From the NCBI RefSeq assembly GCF_013410665.1, contig NZ_JACCFM010000001.1, forward strand, positions 1,860,001 through 1,924,000: DNA of 64,000 nucleotides. The letters run 5' to 3'. The position numbers were made by a program, and so were the translations under genes. The notes under the pieces are model-generated. The model saw only the letters and a list, made by a program, of their open reading frames with translations. It was not told the DNA's origin and made no database searches. Source of the stretch: Leifsonia psychrotolerans. GTDB lineage: Bacteria; Actinomycetota; Actinomycetes; Actinomycetales; Microbacteriaceae. Of the stretch, positions 43,687 through 52,490 are shown in pieces (position 1 is the first letter of the stretch; each line of letters starts with the position of its first letter).

Positions 43687-45269
43687 TTGGAGGCCTTCTT
43701 TCCGGGCTTCGTGGCGGGAATTGAGGGGGCGTCTGCGAGTTCCGTATCGGCCGAGATGGCCGACACTGCGGACGGTGACGGTGCCGCGGTCACGGCAGCC
43801 GAGGCGGAGACCCCAGTCAGTACCGCACGGGCGTTCGCGGGCTTGAGGTACGCAGCGAGGCCGTGGCGCCCGCCCTCGCGGCCGAAGCCGGATTCCTTGT
43901 AACCACCAAACGGGCTGGCCGGGTCGAACCGGTTGAAGGTGTTGGCCCACACCACTCCGGCACGCAGCTTGTCGGCGACGGCAAGAATGCGGCTGCCCTT
44001 ATCACTCCAGATACCGGCTGACAGGCCGTAGGGTGTGTTGTTCGCCTTCGCGATTGCCTCAGCCGGCGTGCGGAAGGTGAGCACCGACAGCACCGGGCCA
44101 AAGATTTCGTCGCGGGCGATGCGGTGGCTGGTCGTCACATTCGTGAAGATCGTCGGTGCGAACCAGAACCCCTGCTCGGGAATGGCACAGTCGGCGCTCC
44201 ACCGCTCGGCGCCTTCGGCTTCTCCACTGTCTGAGATCGCACGGATGCGTTCCAACTGAGCCGCACTATTGATCGCGCCGATGTCGGTGTTCTTGTCGAG
44301 CGGGTCGCCGAGGCGCAGCGTCGACAGTCGGGCCTTCAACCGGTCGACGACGTCGTCGTGGATCGACTCCTGCACGAGCAGACGACTGCCGGCACAGCAC
44401 ACCTGGCCCTGGTTGAAGAAGATGCCGTTGACGATTCCTTCAACGGCCTGGTCGATCGGGGCATCGTCAAAGACGATGTTCGCAGCCTTGCCGCCGAGCT
44501 CGAGCGTGAGCTTCTTGTCGGTGCCCGCCACCGAACGGGCGATCGCGCGGCCCACGGCCGTGGAACCGGTGAAGGCCACCTTGTTGACATCGGCGTGGTT
44601 GACGAGCATCGAGCCCGTGTTCCCAGCGCCGGTGACGATGTTGACCACACCGGCCGGAAGATCGGCCTGCTGCAGAATCTCGGCGAACAGCAATGCGGTC
44701 AGCGAGGTGGTCTCTGCGGGCTTCAACACGACGGTGTTACCGGCGGCGAGGGCCGGAGCGATCTTCCAGGCCAGCATGAGCAGCGGGAAGTTCCACGGGA
44801 TGACCTGCGCGGCCACACCGAGAGAGGATGGGTTGGGGCCGGCTCCGGCGTGATCCAGCTTGTCGGCCCAGCCCGCGTAGTAGAAGAACCAGGCGGCAAC
44901 GAGGGGCACGTCGACGTCGCGGCTCTCCTTGATCGGCTTGCCATTGTCGAGGCTCTCGGCCACGGCGAGTTCCCGGGCACGCTCCTGAACCAGCCGGGCG
45001 ATGCGGAAAAGGTACTTGCCCCGGTCGGAACCCGACAGGCGCGACCACGTGGTGTCGTAGGCACGGCGAGCGGCAGCGACTGCGGCATCCACATCGGCCA
45101 AGTTCGCGGTGGCGATCATGGTGATCTGCTTCTCGGTGGCCGGGTTGATGCTCGCGAACGGGGTTCCCCGACCGGCGACGAACTCGCCGTCGATGAACAG
45201 ACCGTAGTCACTGCGCAGATTCAGAATGGCCTGCGACTCGGGCGCCGGCGCGTAGTCAAGAAAGTTCAT
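43683..45269 (-). CDS. NAD(P)-dependent aldehyde dehydrogenase
   Basis: The 528-residue enzyme has the full ALDH signatures: IPWNFPLLM, LELGGKAANIVF with the general-base Glu, and FNQGQVCCAGSR with the catalytic Cys. Its last 40 or so residues are a low-complexity Ala/Ser/Lys extension. Following deoC in the operon, it probably oxidises acetaldehyde released from deoxyribose 5-phosphate to acetate. The ATG is eight bases upstream of the previous gene's stop region; the stop overlaps the GTG of the short ALDH. Confidence 0.93.
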   Translation of the reverse strand: MNFLDYAPAPESQAILNLRSDYGLFIDGEFVAGRGTPFASINPATEKQITMIATANLADVDAAVAAARRAYDTTWSRLSGSDRGKYLFRIARLVQERARELAVAESLDNGKPIKESRDVDVPLVAAWFFYYAGWADKLDHAGAGPNPSSLGVAAQVIPWNFPLLMLAWKIAPALAAGNTVVLKPAETTSLTALLFAEILQQADLPAGVVNIVTGAGNTGSMLVNHADVNKVAFTGSTAVGRAIARSVAGTDKKLTLELGGKAANIVFDDAPIDQAVEGIVNGIFFNQGQVCCAGSRLLVQESIHDDVVDRLKARLSTLRLGDPLDKNTDIGAINSAAQLERIRAISDSGEAEGAERWSADCAIPEQGFWFAPTIFTNVTTSHRIARDEIFGPVLSVLTFRTPAEAIAKANNTPYGLSAGIWSDKGSRILAVADKLRAGVVWANTFNRFDPASPFGGYKESGFGREGGRHGLAAYLKPANARAVLTGVSASAAVTAAPSPSAVSAISADTELADAPSIPATKPGKKASK

Positions 45270-45278
45270 GGTGTGGTC

Positions 45279-46283
45279 CTAGTCAATCGTCACGTAGTCG
45301 GGGCCTGAGTAGTGGCCGGTTTTCATCTTCTGGCGCTGCAACAACACATCGTTCAGCAGGCTGGAGGCACCGAACCGGAACAGGTGCGGCGTCAGCCACT
45401 CTTCACCGACGGTCTCGGCGACGGTCACCAAATATTTGATGGCATCTTTCGAGGTACGGATGCCGCCGGCCGGCTTGACGCCGATCTTCTCGCCGGTGAG
45501 GTTGTACCAGTCACGCACGACCTCGAGCATCGACAACGTCACGGGTAGCGTCGCCGCGGGGGCGACCTTACCGGTGGAGGTCTTGATGAAGTCACCCCCG
45601 GCGAGAATCGCCAGCCAGGATGCTCGACGCACGTTGTCATACGTGTTCAGCTCACCGGTCTCGAGAATGACTTTGAGGTGGGCGAAGCTGCCGTCGGCAC
45701 GGCGGCAGGCGTCTTTCACTGCCGCGATCTCGTCGAAGACCTGACCGTACCGGCCCGAGAGAAAAGCGCCACGGTCGATAACCATGTCGATTTCGTCGGC
45801 CCCGGCGGCAACGGCATCCGAGGTATCGGAGAGCTTCACGGCGAGTGAGGCGCGGCCGCTCGGGAACGCCGTCGCAACGGCGGCGACATTGATACCAGAG
45901 TCAGTTCCTGCCGAGTGTGCGGATCCGAGTGCCGCGACCGCGTCGGGAACCATGTCGCCATAGACGCAGACCGCAGCGACGCGGGGGCAGCTGGGATCGC
46001 TCGGGTCGGGGTTCATGGCCTTACCGACGAGTGAGCGCACCTTGCCGGGGGTATCGGCGCCCTCCAACGTCGTGAGGTCGATGAGCGTGATGATCGTGTC
46101 GATCGCCCAGACCTTCGAGGTGGTCTTGATTGACCGGGTGCCGAGGTTCGCGGCGCGCTGCTCGAGCCCCACCGCATCGACCCCCGGAATTCCGTGGAGG
46201 TACCGGCGCAGATTGCTGTCGGATGCCTCGCCACCGAGAACCGCGAGGGCGCGATCCCGGATTGCAAGTTGGGTGTTGGTCAT
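45279..46283 (-). CDS. deoC: Deoxyribose-phosphate aldolase
   Basis: The 334-residue class I aldolase has LKVILETGEL with the active-site Lys and FIKTSTGKV with the Schiff-base Lys. The extra N-terminal ~80 residues are common in actinobacterial DeoC. It cleaves 2-deoxyribose 5-phosphate to acetaldehyde and glyceraldehyde 3-phosphate. AAGGA precedes the ATG. It is the first enzyme gene of the operon under the SorC regulator and is followed nine bases later by ALDH. Confidence 0.92.
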   Translation of the reverse strand: MTNTQLAIRDRALAVLGGEASDSNLRRYLHGIPGVDAVGLEQRAANLGTRSIKTTSKVWAIDTIITLIDLTTLEGADTPGKVRSLVGKAMNPDPSDPSCPRVAAVCVYGDMVPDAVAALGSAHSAGTDSGINVAAVATAFPSGRASLAVKLSDTSDAVAAGADEIDMVIDRGAFLSGRYGQVFDEIAAVKDACRRADGSFAHLKVILETGELNTYDNVRRASWLAILAGGDFIKTSTGKVAPAATLPVTLSMLEVVRDWYNLTGEKIGVKPAGGIRTSKDAIKYLVTVAETVGEEWLTPHLFRFGASSLLNDVLLQRQKMKTGHYSGPDYVTID

Positions 46284-46332
46284 CAGCTGTCCTTGTTCTT
46301 CGGGTGGTTCAGTGGTTCAGAGAATGGAGTGC

Positions 46333-47304
46333 TCACGAATGCGAAAAGTCGGTGGCGTCGTGCTCGCCAAGCACAGCGAGCGCCGTGGCCTCGTCGGTGA
46401 CGAGTACCGTGCACAGGCCGCTGCCGACGATGGCCCGGGCGACCGGGTGCTTCTGTCGGCCCGAGATCACGGCGATCGCCGTCTTGGACCGGCGCAGCTG
46501 CGAGAGTGAGATCCCGACGGTGCGGCCGTCGAGCTCGGGGTCGACAATGTTGCCGTTACTGTCGATGTAGCGGCCGACGATGTCGCCCACGGCGCCCTTG
46601 CGCACGAGTTCGTCGACCTGTGCCGGGGTGAGATAACCGCTGTCGACATGTGCTGAGTTCGAATCGGCCTGACCGGCGCTGAACAGAAAGGCCGAAGCCG
46701 ACCGTCCCATGTCGAGCACCGCAGCGACGGCTCGGTCTGATTCGATGGCCTGCTTTGTTTCGAGGCGCTCCAGAATGGCGGGGCTCGGCAGTAACGTGGC
46801 GGAGCCTGAGGCTTTGTCGGCGATCGTGACGGCTGTCGTGGCCGCGGTGCCGGCGCGCTTGTTGAGACTCACACCGCCGTTGATCTGCACGACATTCACG
46901 CCGGGCGCCCACCCGCTCTTCAGATGGTTGGACACGTCATGGAGCGTGCGCCCCCAGCTGATGCCGAGCGTGCGTGGAATGGGACGCAGGCTGGTCAAGT
47001 AGTCGGCGGCGGCCTGAGCGGTGCGCGATTGCAGCTCTTCCTCGCTCGAGACGCCGGCCGATGAGACGACGATCGCGTCGGTGAGCCCGGTGGTTTCACG
47101 CAAACGCCGCTCAATGGGCAGACGACGCGCACGCGGGTGAACGATCTCAATTCGAATGAAGCCGTTGGATTTTGCTTGAGCCAGAAGCCGACCGACCTTC
47201 CAGCGGGTCAGGCGCAGAATCGAACCGATCTCGTCTTGCGTCTTGTCTTCTTCGTAGTACAGCTCAGCGGCTCGAATCGAGAGCAGCTCGTCGGAGTCAA
47301 TCAC
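46333..47304 (-). CDS. SorC/DeoR-type sugar-binding regulator
   Basis: The 323-residue protein starts at GTG and has a sigma70-like HTH (AAELYYEEDKTQDEIGSIL to RLTRWKVGRLL, residues 12-41) followed by the SorC sugar-phosphate domain with GISWGRTLHDV, VVQINGGVS, and GAVGDIVGRYID. It probably senses a deoxyribose phosphate and controls deoC and the ALDH genes downstream. GGGAG lies before the GTG. A promoter and a palindrome lie upstream (47342-47400). Confidence 0.86.
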   Translation of the reverse strand: MIDSDELLSIRAAELYYEEDKTQDEIGSILRLTRWKVGRLLAQAKSNGFIRIEIVHPRARRLPIERRLRETTGLTDAIVVSSAGVSSEEELQSRTAQAAADYLTSLRPIPRTLGISWGRTLHDVSNHLKSGWAPGVNVVQINGGVSLNKRAGTAATTAVTIADKASGSATLLPSPAILERLETKQAIESDRAVAAVLDMGRSASAFLFSAGQADSNSAHVDSGYLTPAQVDELVRKGAVGDIVGRYIDSNGNIVDPELDGRTVGISLSQLRRSKTAIAVISGRQKHPVARAIVGSGLCTVLVTDEATALAVLGEHDATDFSHS

Positions 47305-47341
47305 GCTATGCGCTCCCTTCGGTTCCTGTTCGGTGATTCCC

Positions 47342-47370
47342 AGCCTAGGTCTCCGCCGTGCGCAAATCAA
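47342..47370 (-). promoter_or_regulatory. Promoter of SorC-deoC operon
   Basis: On the minus strand TTGATT (47365-47370) and TAGGCT (47342-47347) are separated by 17 bases. The predicted transcript has a leader of about 30 bases. Confidence 0.62.
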
Positions 47371-47386
47371 CACACGTAGGCAATCT

Positions 47387-47400
47387 TGCTCATATGAGCA
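47387..47400. promoter_or_regulatory. Palindrome, candidate SorC operator
   Basis: TGCTCATATGAGCA is a perfect 14-base palindrome, 17 bases upstream of the -35 box of the SorC-deoC promoter and before the divergent ROK kinase. Confidence 0.6.
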
Positions 47401-47494
47401 TCGCCCGGTCCAGCTCGCCGGGTCCCGCTCCCCCGATCCTGCTCCTCTCGGTCCGGCGACCATCATTTTGTTCCGTGCCCCCTAGGCTCAAACC

Positions 47495-48454
47495 ATGCCT
47501 TCTCCGTCACAGCAGACTTCATTCGCGCTCGGCCTCGACCTCGGCGGCACCAAGGTCGAAGCGGCTCTCGTCGATGAGCACGGCACGGTGCTCACCGACA
47601 GCAGATTCCGCCTGCCGACCGGCCCTGCGACCACACCTGCCGGCCTCGAAGCCGCCGTGACCAGTCTCGTGACCCGCGCCGTCGAACGCCTTCCGGAAGG
47701 CGCGTCGCTGGTCGGCGCCGGTATCGGCTCAGCCGGTCCGGTCGTCGCCGCCACCGGCACCGTCTCCCCCTTGAACATGGCCGGCGTGCGTGATTTTCCG
47801 CTTCGCGCCCTCGTGCAGAGCGTGCTGCCCGATCTTCCCGTGCGACTGCGGATCGACGGTTTGTGCATCACCCTCGCCGAACACTGGGTGGGCGCCGGGC
47901 GCGGCGTCGACAATTTGATGGGCATGATCGTCTCGACCGGCGTCGGCGGAGGACTCATTCTCGGCGGACGCACCATCGCTGGTCCGAGCGGCAACGCGGG
48001 GCACATCGGCCATGTCGAGGTAGCCGGCTTTGATGACCCCTGTGCGTGCGGGGGGCGCGGCTGTCTCGAAGCGGTTGCCTCCGGGCCGAAGACCGTCGCC
48101 TGGGCTCGCAGCCATGGCTGGACGGGCCACACCGGCGAGGAACTCGCCGCCGCACACGCCACTGGAGACCCGATCGCGGTGCGCGCCGTCGAACGCAGCG
48201 GGCGCGCGCTCGGCCAGGCCATCGCATCCGCCACCAATTTGCTCGACCTCGACGTCGTGGCGATCGGCGGTGGCTTCTCGCACGTCTCACCGGATCTGTT
48301 CGAGAATGCCCGGGCCGCGATCGCGCGACGCGTCGTGTTCGACTTCGCGACAAAGGTGCGCCTCGTCCCCTCAGCACTCTCGGGCGAAGGTCCCTTGATC
48401 GGGGCTGCCGCGCTGATCCACCGCGCGGCGTTGGTCGCTGAGCCCGTTTTCTAG
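47495..48454 (+). CDS. ROK-family sugar kinase, glucokinase-like
   Basis: The 319-residue protein has the N-terminal phosphate motif LGLDLGGTKVEAALVDE, ROK segment GNAGHIGHVEV and the zinc motif CACGGRGCLE. The sugar-binding position reads RIDGLCITLAE; the catalytic Asp is kept but the usual preceding Asn is Ile. It probably phosphorylates glucose or a related hexose with ATP. TAGGCT six bases before the ATG marks a leaderless promoter. It is divergent from the SorC operon and ends overlapping the convergent MFS gene by four bases. Confidence 0.85.
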   Translation: MPSPSQQTSFALGLDLGGTKVEAALVDEHGTVLTDSRFRLPTGPATTPAGLEAAVTSLVTRAVERLPEGASLVGAGIGSAGPVVAATGTVSPLNMAGVRDFPLRALVQSVLPDLPVRLRIDGLCITLAEHWVGAGRGVDNLMGMIVSTGVGGGLILGGRTIAGPSGNAGHIGHVEVAGFDDPCACGGRGCLEAVASGPKTVAWARSHGWTGHTGEELAAAHATGDPIAVRAVERSGRALGQAIASATNLLDLDVVAIGGGFSHVSPDLFENARAAIARRVVFDFATKVRLVPSALSGEGPLIGAAALIHRAALVAEPVF

Positions 48455-49686
48455 GATGTTGCCGGGCCCCGACGGGCCAGATCGTCTTCAAGCAGGTGCG
48501 GACGCGCAACGACGATCCCGGCGACCAAGGCCACGACGGCTGTGCCGAGGAGGAAGTACAACCCCAGATCCCAGCCGCCGGTCTGCTCGTGGAAGATGCC
48601 GAAGAGGAGTGGGCCGACGGCGCCCAGGGTATAGCCAATGCTCTGGACGAAGCCGCTGAGCGCCACCGAGCCGGCATGCGTCCGTGTGCGCAGATTGATC
48701 AGCACCAGGGCAAGCGGGAAAAGAGAGGTTCCGAGCCCGGCTAGGGCCGACCACAACCAGGTCGCCGTCGTCGGGACGAGGAGCAACCCGAGGTAACCGA
48801 TCACGAAGCTGAGCGTCGCCAGATAAATCAGCGGGGCGACGCTGCGCAGCCGCACCGCAAGAATCGGGATGATGATCGAGGCCGGAACTCCGACCGCCGC
48901 GTAGACCGAAAGCAAGTTGCCCGCCTCACCCGCGCTCGAGCCGGCCACCTGCATGAGCAGTTGAGGCAGCCAGGCGAACATCGCGTAGGCGTTCAGCGAC
49001 GAGGCGGCGAACAGAACGGCGAGGGCCCAGGCGATCGACGACCCCCAGATTCGGTTGAGGATCGCGGGATCTGCCTCCTCGATGACCGGTGTCGGCCGGC
49101 GTCCGGAGCGGTGTCGAACGAGGAGGCTCAGCCAGGGCAGGAGTGCGAGGATCCCCAGAACGAACCAGAGCCCGAGCGAGATCCGCCACCCGGCGGAATC
49201 GGCAACCGGCACTGCGATGAGCGGTGGAATCAGGGTGCTGAAAGCCAGCATCGTGGCGTAGAGAGCCGTGACGAGTCCCACGCGGTCGGGAAAATACTTC
49301 TTCACCAACGGAGGAAGCAAGACATTGCCGGCACCCATGCCGGCGAAGGCCACGGCGCTGCTAGCAATAAGCCAGCCCACCGAGCCGGAAAACCCGCGGG
49401 CAAGATCGCCCACCGTGATCGCGACGAGAGCAACAATAAGAACACTCTCGAGGCTGGCGCGCCGCACGAAGACAGGCGTCATGATGCCGAAGACGGCAAA
49501 ACAGACGGGCGGCAGCATGCCGAGAATTCCGAGAGCGAGAGCCCCCAACGGGACATCCGCGCTGATCTGCGTCACGATCGGCGAGAGCGCGGTGACGGCG
49601 GTGCGCAAGTTTGCCGCCACCAACAGAATCCCCACGAGGGCGAGTGAGCGACCCGCCCACAGTCTGGGGGCAGAAGAGTCAGTCAC
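48451..49686 (-). CDS. MFS transporter, CynX/NimT type
   Basis: The 411-residue 12-helix transporter starts at GTG and has ANLRTAVTALSPI in helix 1, a hallmark of the CynX/NimT (cyanate/2-nitroimidazole) group, and MTPVFVRRAS in the first loop. Substrates of this group are varied and often unknown; nitroimidazole or cyanate export/import is not established here. TAGACT six bases before the GTG supports a leaderless start. The 3' end overlaps the ROK kinase gene. Confidence 0.84.
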   Translation of the reverse strand: MTDSSAPRLWAGRSLALVGILLVAANLRTAVTALSPIVTQISADVPLGALALGILGMLPPVCFAVFGIMTPVFVRRASLESVLIVALVAITVGDLARGFSGSVGWLIASSAVAFAGMGAGNVLLPPLVKKYFPDRVGLVTALYATMLAFSTLIPPLIAVPVADSAGWRISLGLWFVLGILALLPWLSLLVRHRSGRRPTPVIEEADPAILNRIWGSSIAWALAVLFAASSLNAYAMFAWLPQLLMQVAGSSAGEAGNLLSVYAAVGVPASIIIPILAVRLRSVAPLIYLATLSFVIGYLGLLLVPTTATWLWSALAGLGTSLFPLALVLINLRTRTHAGSVALSGFVQSIGYTLGAVGPLLFGIFHEQTGGWDLGLYFLLGTAVVALVAGIVVARPHLLEDDLARRGPATS

Positions 49687-49736
49687 GAGCCAAGTCTACG
49701 GTCGCCTCGTGGGCGATACCGCCACACGCGCCCTGT

Positions 49737-50666
49737 TTACGTGAGGATGGCGCGCACCCTGTCGACATCGTCAGCGATCTGTCTGATCAGCGGGTCGATG
49801 CCGGTGAAGGCGACCATTCCGCGAATACGTTCGACGAATGAGACCTCGACGACGTGCCCGTACAGGTCGATGTCTTCGTCGAGCACATACGCCTCGACTT
49901 GCTTGTGCGGAACGCCCTCGAAGGTGGGGTTATTGCCCACCGAGATGGCCGCGGGGTAGCGCACGCCGGCATCCGTCAACCACCCGGCATAGACACCGTC
50001 TGCCGGAATCAACCCCTCGGACTCCGTCGAGAGGTTGGCGGTCGGAAAGCCGAGTTCGCGCCCCCGCGCCGCGCCGTGTACGACGACGCCTCGCACGGTC
50101 GGCACGTGGCCCAACTGATCCCGCGCCGCGTGCACGTCGCCGTCGGCCAGAAGCCGGCGAATCCCCGTCGACGAGACACGCTGTTCGTTGTCGGGACCGA
50201 CATCGTCGATCCGGTGGGTTTCGTAACCGTACGTCGCACCGAGGCTCGTCAGCAGCTGACTATCACCCGCTCCCCGCGCGCCAAATCGAAAATCCTTGCC
50301 GACCAGCACATGTTTGGCGTGCATGGCGTCGACAAGAATGCGGCTGATGAATTCCTCCGCGGGCAACGACGACAACGCGCTATCGAACTCGAGCACAAGC
50401 GTCGCGTCGATGCCGGAAGCCGCCAGCAATTCGAGCTTCTGGTCGAGACTGACAAGAGCAGGAGGGCAGTCCCCCGGTGAGAGCAATGAGAGCGGATGCC
50501 GGTCGAACGTGACCACGGCGGTCGCGAGTTCGTCGCGCTCGGCGAGTAATTTCATCTCCGCGATGATGGCTCGGTGACCGGCGTGTACGCCGTCGAACTT
50601 GCCGATGCTCACAGCGGATGCCGGCCAGTCGAGGGGAACCTCGCCGAGGCCATTGAGGCGCTTCAT
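49737..50666 (-). CDS. ribF: Bifunctional riboflavin kinase/FAD synthetase
   Basis: The 309-residue protein has the N-terminal nucleotidyltransferase domain with SIGKFDGVHAGHRAII and VGKDFRFGARG, and the C-terminal riboflavin kinase domain with GRELGFPTANL, GVYAGW and SVGNNPTFEG. It makes FMN and then FAD. Its ATG overlaps the stop of the upstream membrane protein gene by three bases. It ends the chain tetR, truB, two membrane genes, ribF. Start MKRLNG chosen from family N-termini. Confidence 0.93.
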   Translation of the reverse strand: MKRLNGLGEVPLDWPASAVSIGKFDGVHAGHRAIIAEMKLLAERDELATAVVTFDRHPLSLLSPGDCPPALVSLDQKLELLAASGIDATLVLEFDSALSSLPAEEFISRILVDAMHAKHVLVGKDFRFGARGAGDSQLLTSLGATYGYETHRIDDVGPDNEQRVSSTGIRRLLADGDVHAARDQLGHVPTVRGVVVHGAARGRELGFPTANLSTESEGLIPADGVYAGWLTDAGVRYPAAISVGNNPTFEGVPHKQVEAYVLDEDIDLYGHVVEVSFVERIRGMVAFTGIDPLIRQIADDVDRVRAILT

Positions 50667-51136
50667 AGCTGCGATCCGCCCCCGAGCACCGCGTCGCTTG
50701 ATGCAGGAGGGCGGTGTCGGGACAGCCACCACATGCCCAGGATCGGAAGAACGAGCGGAATGAAGAGATAGCCACGGCCGTACACCGACCACACGGTGTC
50801 GTGCGGGAACAGTGCCGGGTCGATCAGACTCAGCGTGCCGATCACGAGCACCCCGAGCAATTCAAAACTGATCGTCACCCAGGCGATGCGATACCAGACC
50901 GGCCCACGGGCGATCAGCGCGATCGTCGCCACGATGTAGACCACGGCGGCGAGTGCCGACAGCGAATAGGCCGCCGGGGCATCATCGAACTTGCCGACGA
51001 TTTGCACGAAGGAACGGCCTGTCGCCGCCAGCGCGAGAATGCCGTAAACAACGATCAAGAGCCGACCGATCCCGGTCACACGGGTGCGCGCAGCGGCTTC
51101 GGTGTCGGACGAGGACTGGGTTTTCTGTTCAACCAT
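50663..51136 (-). CDS. Four-helix membrane protein between truB and ribF
   Basis: The 157-residue protein has a charged start (MVEQKTQSSSD) and four hydrophobic helices at about 25-47, 55-77, 84-106 and 125-145. No motif is recognised. Its stop overlaps the ribF start, so they are coupled; a direct functional tie to flavin synthesis is unproven. It lies 44 bases after the preceding membrane gene. Confidence 0.72.
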   Translation of the reverse strand: MVEQKTQSSSDTEAAARTRVTGIGRLLIVVYGILALAATGRSFVQIVGKFDDAPAAYSLSALAAVVYIVATIALIARGPVWYRIAWVTISFELLGVLVIGTLSLIDPALFPHDTVWSVYGRGYLFIPLVLPILGMWWLSRHRPPASSDAVLGGGSQL

Positions 51137-51180
51137 GGCTCGGCAATTATCGCAGTATCCGCATGTGGTTTGCTGCCGAA

Positions 51181-51549
51181 TCAGGCGGGCAGCGCCGTCC
51201 AGATTTGCAGCATTCGGTAAACCATGACGGCGACCGAGAGGCAGACGACCCCGAGAATGACGGTGCTCCACCGGCTGCGCTCGATCAACGCCCAGGCCGC
51301 ACCGGCGAGGGGAAGCAGGATGGCACTGACCAAATAGGTGTAAAACTCGAGCATGCTTCCGGTCGCCGCGTTGCCAATCATCGGCGCGACGATCGAGACG
51401 ACGAGTTGCGCAATCAGCAGCAGTTCGACCAGGGCGACGGCCCCGAGCGTGAGATCGCTGGGCGTACGACCCACCAGGCCGAGCGTGAGGCAGAGCACCC
51501 CTGATGCGAGCGCTACCGCGAGCTGCAGCCCGGTGAACCACTCGATCAT
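51181..51549 (-). CDS. Small four-helix membrane protein after truB
   Basis: The 122-residue protein is almost wholly hydrophobic with four helices (about 8-26, 32-55, 65-85, 93-112). ATG 51549 overlaps the truB stop by four bases. No family recognised; codon use fits the genome. Confidence 0.7.
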   Translation of the reverse strand: MIEWFTGLQLAVALASGVLCLTLGLVGRTPSDLTLGAVALVELLLIAQLVVSIVAPMIGNAATGSMLEFYTYLVSAILLPLAGAAWALIERSRWSTVILGVVCLSVAVMVYRMLQIWTALPA

Positions 51550-52490
51550 GCGGCACCTCCCGGCGTCTGAGATGCCGCTTCGACGTCGTCCGGCGGAAAA
51601 TTGACCAGGGTCTTCCCCTGCGTGCCCCGGCGACCGACCAGCCCGACGAGCCGACCATCCGGAGCGATCGCGGCGATCGGGGCATCCGTCGCCACCTCGC
51701 TCACGCTGGTGCCGGCAAGCTCGATGCGCTTCCCGTGACCCAGGTCGATGGTCTGCTGCGCCGTGAGGTCGAGCCGCGGGAACAGCAGGGTTGCGGCAGC
51801 GGCCGGCGTGATCAGGGAGCCGACGGCGTCGAGCTCATCGAGGGTCTGTGCCGCGTCGACGCCGAACGGTCCGATGCGCGTGCGGCGCAGGCTGGTCAGA
51901 TGGCCGCCGACTTCAAGGGCCGAACCGAGATCACGAGCGAGGGCACGAATGTATGTGCCGGTCGAGCAGACGACCCGCACCTCGAGATCGAGAAACCCGT
52001 CGGCAGGGGTCGCCGAGAGCAGCTCGAACTCACTCACCGTCACCGGGCGGGGGGGCAGCGCGACCTCTTCGCCCGCGCGCACGAGAGCATACGCTCGCTT
52101 GCCGTCGACCTTGATGGCGCTGACCGAGCTGGGAGATTGTTCGATGTCCCCGGTGAGATCACGGATGCCGGCCGCGATCGCGTCTGGGCTGAGCGTCGCG
52201 ACAACCCCGGGCGAGGCGAGCGAGATCTGCTCGCCCTCTTTGTCGTCGGTGGTCGTTGCCGCACCGAGACGAATCGTGGCGAAGTACTCCTTGTCGAGAC
52301 CGACGACCCAGGTGAGCAAACGGGTCGAGCTGTTCACCCCGAGAATAAGCAGGCCGGTGGCCATCGGGTCGAGCGTGCCGGCGTGACCGACCTTGCGGGT
52401 GCCGGCCAGGCGACGGGTGCGGGCGACGGCGTCGTGGCTGGTCCAGCCCGGCGTCTTATCGACCAGAAGCAGGCCAGATGCCGCGCTCAC
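51546..52490 (-). CDS. truB: tRNA pseudouridine synthase B
   Basis: The 314-residue enzyme starts GLLLVDKTPGWTSHDAV and has the catalytic Asp in GHAGTLDPMATGLL (about residue 41). GTYIRALARDLG is the second conserved block. It makes pseudouridine 55 in tRNA. Unlike the usual rbfA-truB order, its ATG overlaps the stop of a TetR repressor gene by four bases, and rbfA lies 7.6 kb away behind a terminator. Confidence 0.95.
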   Translation of the reverse strand: MSAASGLLLVDKTPGWTSHDAVARTRRLAGTRKVGHAGTLDPMATGLLILGVNSSTRLLTWVVGLDKEYFATIRLGAATTTDDKEGEQISLASPGVVATLSPDAIAAGIRDLTGDIEQSPSSVSAIKVDGKRAYALVRAGEEVALPPRPVTVSEFELLSATPADGFLDLEVRVVCSTGTYIRALARDLGSALEVGGHLTSLRRTRIGPFGVDAAQTLDELDAVGSLITPAAAATLLFPRLDLTAQQTIDLGHGKRIELAGTSVSEVATDAPIAAIAPDGRLVGLVGRRGTQGKTLVNFPPDDVEAASQTPGGAA

